The notes under the pieces were generated by a model. That model was given only the letters and a program-made list of their open reading frames with translations, was not told where the DNA came from and did not search any database. This document shows positions 10,201 to 17,119 of a stretch of 64,000 nucleotides of DNA, piece by piece. Position 1 is the first letter of the stretch; every line of letters starts with the position of its first letter. Source of the stretch: Aliirhizobium wenxiniae (GTDB lineage: Bacteria; Pseudomonadota; Alphaproteobacteria; Rhizobiales; Rhizobiaceae); contig NZ_JAEUAN010000009.1 in assembly GCF_019511445.1 (NCBI RefSeq), positions 62,001-126,000 on the forward strand. Reading direction: 5' to 3'. Position numbers and translations under genes: made by a program.

Positions 10201-10436
10201 TCGAAATAGATAAGGCCCGGAACACCGTTCAGCTCGTCCTCGATCGGACGCGTGACGCTCTGGTAGATGTTTTCAGGCGATGCGCCGGGATAGCTCGTGG
10301 AGATCGAGATCTGCGGCGGAGCGACGTTTGGATACTGCGCGATCGGCAGCATCGGGATCGCAAGCACACCCGCCAGCATGATGAAAATCGCGACGACCCA
10401 CGCAAAGATGGGCCGATCGATGAAGAAACTTGCCAT
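7290..10436 (-). CDS. RND multidrug efflux pump, HAE1 family (AcrB/MexB-like)
   Basis: 1048 residues, the normal length for AcrB-type proton/drug antiporters. It opens with MASFFIDRPIFAWVVAIFIMLAGVLAI and has 12 membrane segments in two halves, each followed by a large periplasmic loop. The TM4 segment GILVDDAIVVVENVER (about residue 403) carries the paired aspartates of the proton relay, and the TM10 lysine lies in GLSAKNAILIIEFAK (about 940). It sits 12 bp after the adaptor gene. No outer-membrane factor gene is linked, so a TolC/OprM-type channel must come from elsewhere. A very long open frame on the opposite strand here is a codon-bias shadow. Confidence 0.97.
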   Translation of the reverse strand: MASFFIDRPIFAWVVAIFIMLAGVLAIPMLPIAQYPNVAPPQISISTSYPGASPENIYQSVTRPIEDELNGVPGLIYFESTSESSGRISINVTFAPGANIGEAQVEVQNRIARAEPRLPQAVTSQGIRVERAGTSFLMVVSLTSTDGNTDAIGLGDYLQRNVIGEIRRVDGVGSAQLFATQRSMRIWMDPDKMVGLSLTSTDIVNAISAQNAQVAGGRIGATPNPIGQQISATVNVQGQLTSPEQFGAIVLRANPDGSSVRLRDVARIEVGGESYNFSSRLNGQPSAAIGIQLSPTGNALATSEGVKEVMEELARYFPAGVQYEIPYDTSPFVAVSIEKVIHTLIEAMILVFVVMFIFLQNIRYTVIPALVVPVALLGTCAVMYASGFSINVLTMFAMVLAIGILVDDAIVVVENVERIMAEEKLSPKDATRKAMGQISGAIIGITLVLTAVFVPMAFFPGAVGIIYQQFSLTMVVSILFSGFLALSLTPALCASFLKPITGEHHEKKGFFGLFNRGFDKASHGYSSTVGSIIKRSGRFMIIYLALVAGLGWAYIQLPTSFLPNEDQGFLIVDVQAPAEASTDRTIEVISQIEKIAMAERAVDRIIAINGFSFSGSGQNAGLAFITLKDWSERGPEDSANALAQRINGQIFGIRDAIAFSLSPPPIQGLGNSSGFTFRLQDRAGVGQTALAAARDQMMAEAGKSPILAGLRIEGMPDAAQVNLLIDREKANTFGVTFSDINSTITANLGSTYVNDFPNAGRMQRVTVQADGNQRMQTADLLKLNVRNASGGMVPMSSFASIDWMRGPAQVVGYNGYPSVRIAGQAAPGYSSGDAIAEMERLAGQLPGGFGYEWTGQSLQEIQSGSQAPALIALSILFVFLLLAALYESWSIPLSVMLVVPLGVIGCVAAVMIRDMPNDVYFLVGLIAIVGLSAKNAILIIEFAKDLRAEGRTTYEATVEAAHLRFRPILMTSMAFTLGVVPMAIATGASAASQNAIGTGVLGGMISATVLAIFFVPAFFMFIMRLFSKSARAEPMGGKYEAKNGSSGH

Positions 10437-10448
10437 ACGACCCGATCC

Positions 10449-11651
10449 TTACTTCTGCTCTGCTGCGGCTGCCGGCGTGGACTGGCCGGCGGCTTCTGCT
10501 TCTGCTGCCGGCTTTTCCGGGCTCCACGGCTGCGGATTGACGGTGGCGCCCGGTGCAGTCTTCTGGAAGCCGTCGGCGATAACCTTGTCACCAGCCTTCA
10601 GGCCCTGCGAGATGACCCAGCGATCGCCCAGTGCACGACCGACATTGACGCGGCGCTGCTCGACCTTGTTGCCTTCACCGACGACAAGCACGCTTGCCTG
10701 ACCGCCCGGATCACGCTGCACGGCCTGCTGCGGCACGGCAAAGGCCTGCTTTTCGACGCCCTGCTGGATCTGCACGCGGACATACATGCCCGGCAGAAGA
10801 TCACCGTCCGGATTGGGGAATTCGCCACGCAGAACCACCTGGCCGGTCGTCTCGTCGACGGCCGCTTCGGAAAACAGCAGGCGGCCCGTCTGGGCGTAAG
10901 GCGTGCCGTCATCGAGGAGCAGCTTCACCTCGGCCTCATCGTCGCCGGTCATCAGCTGACCGTCTTCCAGCGCCTTGCGAAGACGAATGAGATCTGCTGC
11001 CGGCTGTGTAAAGTCGGCGTAGATAGGGTCGAGCTGCTGGATGGTCGCGAGGTTTTCGGTGCTGTTGGCGCTCACAAGCGCGCCTTCGGTGATCAGCGCA
11101 CGACCGATACGGCCGCTGATCGGCGCAGTAACCTGCGAATATTGAAGGTTCAGATTGGCTTCGGCCAGACCCGCTTCTGCGACAGCGACTTCGGCATCGG
11201 CCTGCGCCAACTGCGAGATCGCGTTATCGAATTCCTGCTGCGACGCGACATTCGAGCGGCGAAGCTGCTGCTGGCGATCGGATGTCTGGCGCGCCTGAAG
11301 CTGTGCCGCCTTGGCGCGGGCAACGGTTGCCTTGGCGCTGTCAACCTGAACCTGGAACGGCGCCGGATCGATCCGGTAGAGAACGTCGCCACGGTTGACC
11401 TGCGAACCCTGCTCGAAAACCTGCTCGACGACGATACCGGCGACACGCGGACGCACTTCGGCAAGCCGTGTCGGAGAAATACGACCCGGCAGCTCGTTGA
11501 TGATCGGCAGCGATTCCGCTGCGATCGTCACCACGCCAACCGGGCTCGGTGGCGGCGCCTGCTGGGCTTGCCCCTGCTGCTCCTGCTGGCAACCAGCCAG
11601 AAATGCGAGACCAGACAAAAGTGCGAGAGCGCGCAGCGGCGTCTTTTGCAT
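10449..11651 (-). CDS. RND periplasmic adaptor lipoprotein (AcrA/MexA-like)
   Basis: 400-residue membrane fusion protein that bridges the RND pump to an outer-membrane channel. The signal ends in a lipobox (LSGLAFLAGC, about residues 13-22), so the mature protein should be lipid-anchored. A barrel-sandwich half (GRISPTRLAEVRPRVAGIVVEQVFEQGSQVNRGDVLYRID), a long helical hairpin (about 95-165) and the returning half (YSQVTAPISGRIGRALITEGALV) follow. The tail is rich in Ala, Glu and Pro. It is the first gene of the efflux operon; a 34-bp palindrome lies 27 bp before its start codon. Confidence 0.95.
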   Translation of the reverse strand: MQKTPLRALALLSGLAFLAGCQQEQQGQAQQAPPPSPVGVVTIAAESLPIINELPGRISPTRLAEVRPRVAGIVVEQVFEQGSQVNRGDVLYRIDPAPFQVQVDSAKATVARAKAAQLQARQTSDRQQQLRRSNVASQQEFDNAISQLAQADAEVAVAEAGLAEANLNLQYSQVTAPISGRIGRALITEGALVSANSTENLATIQQLDPIYADFTQPAADLIRLRKALEDGQLMTGDDEAEVKLLLDDGTPYAQTGRLLFSEAAVDETTGQVVLRGEFPNPDGDLLPGMYVRVQIQQGVEKQAFAVPQQAVQRDPGGQASVLVVGEGNKVEQRRVNVGRALGDRWVISQGLKAGDKVIADGFQKTAPGATVNPQPWSPEKPAAEAEAAGQSTPAAAAEQK

Positions 11652-11677
11652 CGAAGAACTCCAACGGAAAGGGGAGA

Positions 11678-11711
11678 AAATTTACATACAAACTAATACG
11701 TATATAAATTT
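11678..11711. promoter_or_regulatory. 34-bp palindrome upstream of the RND operon, probable TetR operator
   Basis: The left half AAATTTACATAC (11678-11689) and right half GTATATAAATTT (11700-11711) are inverted copies matching at 11 of 12 positions around a 10-nt centre. It lies 27 bp upstream of the adaptor start codon, where a repressor would block transcription. Length, symmetry and AT-rich sequence resemble AcrR/TtgR-type operators. The TetR gene in the same cluster is the obvious candidate to bind here; that pairing is inference. Confidence 0.6.
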
Positions 11712-11836
11712 CCGCAAGCTTGTTTTGAACATCATACTGGTTGAATGGCCAATACGCCACTTCCCGCCACATGTAAGGCGGAGATGGTTGAATGGGTCCT
11801 TATTCGAGACACCCACCGGCAGCTAGGGCGCAATCG

Positions 11837-11865
11837 AAATCATAGTAAATCATATAGAAATCATA
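11837..11865 (+). repeat. Three direct repeats of AAATCATA, 10-11 bp apart
   Basis: AAATCATA occurs at 11837-11844, 11847-11854 and 11858-11865. The start-to-start distances of 10 and 11 bp equal one helical turn, so all copies face the same side of DNA. Such phased direct repeats are typical of sites for OmpR/PhoP-type response regulators or other head-to-tail binders. The element lies about 270 bp upstream of the MacA-type gene and 190 bp from the RND operon. Confidence 0.45.
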
Positions 11866-12073
11866 ACATTAGACGGCTTCTTAAATCTCCGGCCAAGGCT
11901 GTATTTCCGAATTTGCGACCGAAAGGAACATCGGACCGGCAGGCTGTAAACTATCGCCGATCTAACGCGATTTTGATAATTGCCTGGTCCAGTCGGTAGC
12001 GGAACGAGCAACTACCAACGGCCCTCAAGCAGCCGTCCGAACCGAGTCTAACCATCATTTAATGTTCTGCGCA

Positions 12074-12101
12074 TTGACACAAAACAGTCGCCAAACAATA
12101 T
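12074..12101 (+). promoter_or_regulatory. Promoter-like sequence for the MacAB-type operon
   Basis: A perfect -35 hexamer TTGACA (12074-12079) is followed after 16 bp by CAATAT (12096-12101), about 40 bp before the ATG at 12139. Placement and spacing fit a sigma-70 promoter. The -10 is weak, so strength is uncertain. Confidence 0.4.
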
Positions 12102-12138
12102 CGGTACCCATCGGTTTCAAAAAGATTGAGTATTCAGA

Positions 12139-13350
12139 ATGCGTCTCAAGACGGCCCTTCCGCCACTTCTTATCACCCTCGCCCTGATCGGCGGCGGGGC
12201 CGCATTCACCTTTTCATCCTCGGCCTCCACGCCAGCAACGCTGACCACGCCGGTCAAGCGCGGTGATGTGGAATCGACAGTTCTTGCCACGGGCACGCTG
12301 AAGCCGTCGCGACTGGTGGCGGTCGGCTCGCAGGCATCCGGGCGCATCACCTCGCTGAAAGTCGCCGTCGGCGACAAGGTGAAGGCAGGCGACCTCATCG
12401 CGCTGATCGATTCCACCACCCAGGACAATGCGCTGAAGACAGCCAAGGCGTCGCTCGCCAATGTCCAGGCCCAGCGCAACGAACGCCTGGCCGAACTGGA
12501 AAACGCCAACCTGACACTGCAGCGCCAGCAGGCGATCTATGAAAAGCAGGCAGGCTCCCGCGCCGATCTACAATCCGCCGAAGCCGAAGTGAAGGTCGTC
12601 ACGGCCCAGATCGAGGCGCTCGATGCGCAGATCACCGAGGCCGAGGTCGCCGTCGAGACGGCGCAGGCCGATGTCGGTTACACCCGCATCAGCGCGCCGA
12701 TGGACGGCACGGTTTTGGCCATCGTCAACCAGGAAGGCCGCACCGTCAACGCCACCCAATCGGCCCCGACAATCGTCGCACTTGGCGACCTGACCCGGAT
12801 GACGGTCCGCGCCGAAATTTCCGAAGCCGACATCACCCGCGTCGAGGCAGGTCAGAAGGTTCGCTTCAACGTCATCGGCGACCGGGCAAAATCCTATGAC
12901 GCGACGCTTTCGGCCATCGAGCCGGCCCCTGAATCGATCGTCGACGACAGCAGCGTCGCCTCATCCAGCACGGGCTCCTCGTCTTCTTCATCGTCGAGCT
13001 CGTCTTCCGCGATCTACTATATCGGCGTCTTCGACATCCCCAATGATGACGGTCGTTTCCGCACCTACATGTCCGCCGAGGTCAACATCATCCTCGGCTC
13101 GGCCGCCGACGTCCTGACAATCCCTTCCTCCGCCCTGCCGGAAACAGCGGCAACCGGCGCATCGCAGGTGCGCGTCGAGAAGGACGGCAAAATAGAAACC
13201 CGCAAGGTCGAGATCGGCCTCAACAACAAGATCACCGCCGAAGTGAAATCCGGCCTCGATGAGGGCGAGCGTGTCGTCATCGGCGAAGGTTCCGCCACGG
13301 CCTCCACATCCGGCAGCAGCCGTCGCGGCGGCCCGCCGCCGATGTTCTGA
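12139..13350 (+). CDS. MacA-type periplasmic adaptor protein
   Basis: 403-residue HlyD/RND-family adaptor. An N-terminal membrane anchor (about 5-25) is followed by a lipoyl half (GTLKPSRLVAVGSQASGRITSLKVAVGDKVKAGDLIALID), a helical hairpin (about 95-170) and the second half (YTRISAPMDGTVLAIVNQEGRTV). About residues 270-295 contain an unusual run of serines (roughly 18 Ser between DDSSVA and AIYYIG) inside the beta-barrel region. The MacB-type gene follows after 14 bp. Together they would form an ATP-driven exporter of macrolides, lipopeptides or small secreted peptides with a TolC-like channel encoded elsewhere. Confidence 0.92.
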   Translation: MRLKTALPPLLITLALIGGGAAFTFSSSASTPATLTTPVKRGDVESTVLATGTLKPSRLVAVGSQASGRITSLKVAVGDKVKAGDLIALIDSTTQDNALKTAKASLANVQAQRNERLAELENANLTLQRQQAIYEKQAGSRADLQSAEAEVKVVTAQIEALDAQITEAEVAVETAQADVGYTRISAPMDGTVLAIVNQEGRTVNATQSAPTIVALGDLTRMTVRAEISEADITRVEAGQKVRFNVIGDRAKSYDATLSAIEPAPESIVDDSSVASSSTGSSSSSSSSSSSAIYYIGVFDIPNDDGRFRTYMSAEVNIILGSAADVLTIPSSALPETAATGASQVRVEKDGKIETRKVEIGLNNKITAEVKSGLDEGERVVIGEGSATASTSGSSRRGGPPPMF

Positions 13351-13364
13351 TCGGAGGCGAGAAC

Positions 13365-15314
13365 ATGACAGAACCCTTGATTTCCCTGAAGGGCCTTCGC
13401 CGCGACTATGCCTCGGGTGATGGCACGATCACCGTCCTGAAAGACGTCGACCTGACGATCGAGAAGGGTGAGATGGTCGCCATCATCGGTGCATCCGGTT
13501 CCGGCAAGTCAACCCTGATGAACATTCTGGGCCTGCTGGACCGGCCGACATCCGGCACCTATTCGATTTCCGGCCGTGAGACGTCGGCCCTCGACAATGA
13601 CGATCGCTCCGCGCTCAGGCGCGAACATTTCGGCTTCATCTTCCAGCGCTACCACCTGCTCGACGAGATCTCGGCGCTCTCCAATGTCGAGATCCCTGCG
13701 GTCTATGCCGGCCGCGACCGCAGCCAGCGCCGCGAGCGGGCAGCCGCCCTTCTCGGCCGCCTCGGCATGGCAGACCGCACCGAGCATCGTCCCGGCCATC
13801 TCTCCGGCGGCCAGCAGCAGCGCGTCTCGATTGCTCGTGCGCTGATGAACGATGCCGATGTCATCCTCGCCGACGAACCGACCGGCGCGCTCGACAAGGC
13901 GAGCGGCGAGGAAGTTTTACGCATCCTGGACGAATTGCATGCCGAAGGCCGCACCATCATCATCGTCACTCATGACGCGACGGTGGCAGCAAGAGCCGAA
14001 CGCATCATCGAGATTTCAGACGGCCGGATCATTTCCGATACGCGCTCCAAAGAGCTCCCTGCTCAGGCGAAGGAAACAACACAGCGAGCGGCCACACCCG
14101 CCAACCGCGTCGGCGCCGGTCTCGACCGGTTCCGCGAAGCCTTCCTGATGGCCTGCAAGGCCCTCAAGGCGCATCGCATGCGCTCCTTCCTGACCATGCT
14201 CGGCATCATCATTGGCATCGCCTCGGTGATCTCCGTCGTGGCACTCGGCACCGGCAGCCAGCAGAAGGTGCTGGCTAATATCAGCAGCCTCGGCACCAAT
14301 ACGCTGGAAGTCTTCCCCGGCAGCGGTTTTGGCGATATGCGCTCGGGCCGTGTCAAGACGCTCGTCGTCTCCGATGCCGATGCCCTGGCAAAACTCCCTT
14401 ATGTCGCAGCCGCCACACCCACGGTTTCGACAAGCACCACCGCCCGCTTCGGCGCCACCGAAGCCAACGCCCTGGTCAACGGCGTCGGCAGCAGATATTT
14501 CGAGGTGAAAGGCTCCAAGCTCGTCGCCGGCCGCTTTTTCGACGATACCGGTGTCATGGCTATGGAACAGGATGCGGTGATCGACGAAAACACCGCCAAA
14601 ACCCTGTTCGGCGGCAATGCCGCCGCAGCAATAGGCGAGGTCATCCTTGTCGGCAGCGTGCCGTCGCGGGTAATCGGCGTGATCTCGTCGCAACAGGGCG
14701 GTTTCGGCTCCAGCGACAACCTCTCCATCTACATGCCCTATACAAGCGTGCAGACGCGGTTCACCGGCGACCAGTCACTGCGCAGCGTCACGCTCAGGAT
14801 CAGCGACGATGCCGATACCAGCGTCGCCGAGCAGGCGGTCACCACTTTCCTCACCGGTCGCCACGGCACGAAGGATTTCTTCGTCCTCAACACCGACGAT
14901 ATCCGTCAGACAATCACCAGCACGACGCAGACGATGACGCTTCTGATCGGTGCCATCGCCGTCATCTCGCTGATCGTCGGCGGCATTGGCGTGATGAACA
15001 TCATGCTCGTCTCGGTATCGGAACGGGTGAGCGAAATCGGCGTGCGCATGGCGGTCGGGGCCAGACGTCAGGATATCCTGCAGCAGTTCCTGATCGAGGC
15101 CGTGCTCGTCTGCCTGATCGGCGGCGTGCTCGGCGTGGCGCTGGCGCTGCTCTTCGGCGTCACCTTCAGCCTGTTCGGTTCGAGTTTTAGCCTTGTCTTC
15201 ACCGCAAGCCCGATAGTGCTTGCCGTAGTCTCCTCCTGCCTGATCGGCATCGCCTTCGGTTATCTACCCGCCCGCAATGCCTCACGGCTCGATCCGGTGG
15301 CCGCCCTTGCGTGA
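13365..15314 (+). CDS. MacB-type ABC exporter, ATPase fused to FtsX-like permease
   Basis: 649 residues, normal for MacB. The N-terminal ATPase has Walker A (GASGSGKST, about 44-52), signature LSGGQQQRVSIARAL (about 145-159) and Walker B VILADEPTGALD. After a linker near 240-270 come the first membrane segment (MRSFLTMLGIIIGIASVISVVAL), a large periplasmic domain (about 310-520) and three C-terminal membrane segments with GVMNIMLVSVSERVSEIGVRMAVGARR. GGAGGCGA lies before the ATG. The TetR gene overlaps its 3' end, suggesting translational coupling. Confidence 0.95.
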   Translation: MTEPLISLKGLRRDYASGDGTITVLKDVDLTIEKGEMVAIIGASGSGKSTLMNILGLLDRPTSGTYSISGRETSALDNDDRSALRREHFGFIFQRYHLLDEISALSNVEIPAVYAGRDRSQRRERAAALLGRLGMADRTEHRPGHLSGGQQQRVSIARALMNDADVILADEPTGALDKASGEEVLRILDELHAEGRTIIIVTHDATVAARAERIIEISDGRIISDTRSKELPAQAKETTQRAATPANRVGAGLDRFREAFLMACKALKAHRMRSFLTMLGIIIGIASVISVVALGTGSQQKVLANISSLGTNTLEVFPGSGFGDMRSGRVKTLVVSDADALAKLPYVAAATPTVSTSTTARFGATEANALVNGVGSRYFEVKGSKLVAGRFFDDTGVMAMEQDAVIDENTAKTLFGGNAAAAIGEVILVGSVPSRVIGVISSQQGGFGSSDNLSIYMPYTSVQTRFTGDQSLRSVTLRISDDADTSVAEQAVTTFLTGRHGTKDFFVLNTDDIRQTITSTTQTMTLLIGAIAVISLIVGGIGVMNIMLVSVSERVSEIGVRMAVGARRQDILQQFLIEAVLVCLIGGVLGVALALLFGVTFSLFGSSFSLVFTASPIVLAVVSSCLIGIAFGYLPARNASRLDPVAALA

Positions 15315-15933
15315 GGTCAAGCGTTCGAGAGGCAGGCCGAAAACCCGGAGCGACGACGAGCGCCGCAAGGCGATCGTCGACGAGGCCCGGCGCACCTTCG
15401 TCGAACTTGGCTATCGCGGCACCACGACCGATATCGTTGCGGCGCGCTGTCATATCTCCAAGCAGACGCTTTACCGTGTCTTCGAAAGCAAGGCCGAGCT
15501 GTTTCTTGCTGTCGTCGGCTCGCACCGCCGCATGATGCTCGATCTTCCCCGGCCGGAGAAAGAAGATCGGCCAGTCGCTGACGTGCTGGAAGAGATCTTC
15601 ATGATCGACATCGAGGAGGAGGCGGAACGGGAGCGGGAAGCCTTCATCTCCTTCGTTATACAGGAATCGCAGCAGGTGCCTGAACTGGTCGATATCCTGC
15701 ACCGCGAGGGTGTCGACCGATCCCGAAGGCTTCTCGCGGAATGGCTCGACCTTCAGGTGGCCCGCAAGACGCTTGCGATGGACAACACATTGAGCGGCGC
15801 CCGAATGCTGATGGATCTGCTGTTTGGAGGCATGGCCGGGCCGGGCAGCCGTGACTGGAAGGACCGGGCGGATCGCAACCGCCATCTGCGGCGCTGCATC
15901 AGTGTCTTTGTCCGAGGAAACCAGCCTTACTGA
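15277..15933 (+). CDS. TetR-family regulator between two exporter modules
   Basis: 218 residues if started at ATG 15277, which overlaps the MacB-type gene by 38 bp. TTG 15307 is an alternative that would remove a non-conserved leader. The HTH is clear: RRKAIVDEARRTFVELGYRGTTTDIVAARCHISKQTLYRVFESKAELF (about 29-76). The C-terminal half is an all-helical ligand domain. A perfect palindrome (15965-15980) lies between this gene and the following HlyD/RbbA-type operon, so it may control that operon. Its overlap with the MacB-type gene also ties its expression to the upstream module. Confidence 0.88.
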   Translation: MPHGSIRWPPLREVKRSRGRPKTRSDDERRKAIVDEARRTFVELGYRGTTTDIVAARCHISKQTLYRVFESKAELFLAVVGSHRRMMLDLPRPEKEDRPVADVLEEIFMIDIEEEAEREREAFISFVIQESQQVPELVDILHREGVDRSRRLLAEWLDLQVARKTLAMDNTLSGARMLMDLLFGGMAGPGSRDWKDRADRNRHLRRCISVFVRGNQPY

Positions 15934-15964
15934 AATCCCGCACCGGGTTTCAGCAAAAAATTGC

Positions 15965-15980
15965 ATTGACCGTGGTCAAT
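15965..15980. promoter_or_regulatory. Perfect palindrome, probable TetR operator
   Basis: ATTGACC (15965-15971) and GGTCAAT (15974-15980) are perfect inverted copies around a 2-bp centre. The site lies 31 bp after the TetR stop codon and about 58 bp before the start of the HlyD-type adaptor gene. The half-site contains TTGACC, so it could overlap a -35 element. Binding by the adjacent TetR is inference. Confidence 0.55.
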
Positions 15981-16038
15981 TCCCCGGAACGCCATAAGTC
16001 TATCTTCACGGGAACATTGGCACTTGCTGGGGGTCGTT

Positions 16039-17109
16039 ATGGCGAAGTCCATAAAGGGATGGGTCTGGGGCGTTATCGCCGTCGTGTTGGTCGCTGTCGG
16101 CTATTACGCCTGGACGGTTTTCCGTGGTGACAGCTTAGCCGCGGGCTTCACCTCCAGCAATGGTCGCATCGAGGCCGTGGAAATCGACATATCAACAAAA
16201 ACCGCCGGCCGCCTGCAGGAACTGCTCGTGCGCGAAGGCGATTTCGTCAAGGCCGGCCAGGTTCTTGCGAAGATGGATACTGCCCAGCTGGAGGCCGGAA
16301 AACGTCAGGCGCAAGCCCAGCTTCGTCGCGCCGAAATCTCCGTCGATACCGCCCACAGCCTCGTCGCCCAGCGGGAGGCCGAGCGCAAATCGGCGCTTGC
16401 CGTGATCGAACAGCGCAAGGCCCAGCTCGACTCAGCGCAAAAGACCAATGCCCGCTCGCGGCAATTGCTTGCCAACAACACCATCTCGCAGCAGGTGGTG
16501 GACGACAACGAGGCGGCGGAACAGGCAGCCCGCGCCACACTTGCCTCGGCCGAAGCATCGCTTGCCGCATCCGATGCGGCGATCAACGCCGCCAAGGCGC
16601 AGATCGTCGATGCCGAAGCGGCCGTCGATGCGGCCAAGGCCGAAATCGACAGCGTCGATACCGATATCGCCGACAGCACGCTCACCTCGCCACGCGACGG
16701 TCGCATCCAGTATCGTGTTGCCCAGACCGGTGAAGTGCTGTCCGCCGGAGGCCGCGTCCTCAATCTCGTCGATCTCGGCGATGTCTACATGACCTTCTTC
16801 CTGCCGACCGGCGAGGCCGGCCGGACCTCGATCGGCTCCGATGTCCGCCTCGTGCTCGACGCCGCCCCGCAGCTCACCATCCCGGCAAAGGTCTCCTTCG
16901 TCGCCGATGTCGCGCAGTTCACCCCGAAGACGGTGGAAACCGAGGAAGAGCGCCAGAAACTGACGTTTCGCGTCCGTGCCCAGATCCCGCAGGAACTGCT
17001 CCAGAAATATATCCAGTACGTCAAGACCGGGCTTCCCGGCATGGCCTATGTCCGGCTTGACCCGCAAGCGGAATGGCCCGAACACATCGAACGCAACCTC
17101 GTGAAGTGA
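16039..17109 (+). CDS. HlyD-family adaptor of an ABC-2 exporter (YhiI-like)
   Basis: 356-residue periplasmic adaptor with one N-terminal membrane anchor ([19 protein letters not shown]). The lipoyl half ([39 protein letters not shown]) is followed by an alanine-rich coiled-coil hairpin (about 85-205) and the closing half ([31 protein letters not shown]). ATG 16039 is preferred over an upstream TTG because CTGGGGG lies just before it. The fused ATPase gene begins 10 bp after its stop, giving the YhiI/RbbA/YhhJ arrangement found in many proteobacteria. The exported substrate is unknown. Confidence 0.92.
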   Translation: MAKSIKGWVWGVIAVVLVAVGYYAWTVFRGDSLAAGFTSSNGRIEAVEIDISTKTAGRLQELLVREGDFVKAGQVLAKMDTAQLEAGKRQAQAQLRRAEISVDTAHSLVAQREAERKSALAVIEQRKAQLDSAQKTNARSRQLLANNTISQQVVDDNEAAEQAARATLASAEASLAASDAAINAAKAQIVDAEAAVDAAKAEIDSVDTDIADSTLTSPRDGRIQYRVAQTGEVLSAGGRVLNLVDLGDVYMTFFLPTGEAGRTSIGSDVRLVLDAAPQLTIPAKVSFVADVAQFTPKTVETEEERQKLTFRVRAQIPQELLQKYIQYVKTGLPGMAYVRLDPQAEWPEHIERNLVK

Positions 17110-17119
17110 CGGCGCCGAG

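Larger units (their letters stand above)
11652..12138. other. Divergent intergenic region between RND and MacAB-type operons
   Basis: 487 bp without a credible gene. It holds the 34-bp palindrome near the RND side, three helically phased AAATCATA repeats at 11837-11865, and a promoter-like TTGACA/CAATAT pair at 12074-12101 close to the MacA-type gene. I see nothing recognisable in the rest. Confidence 0.5.
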
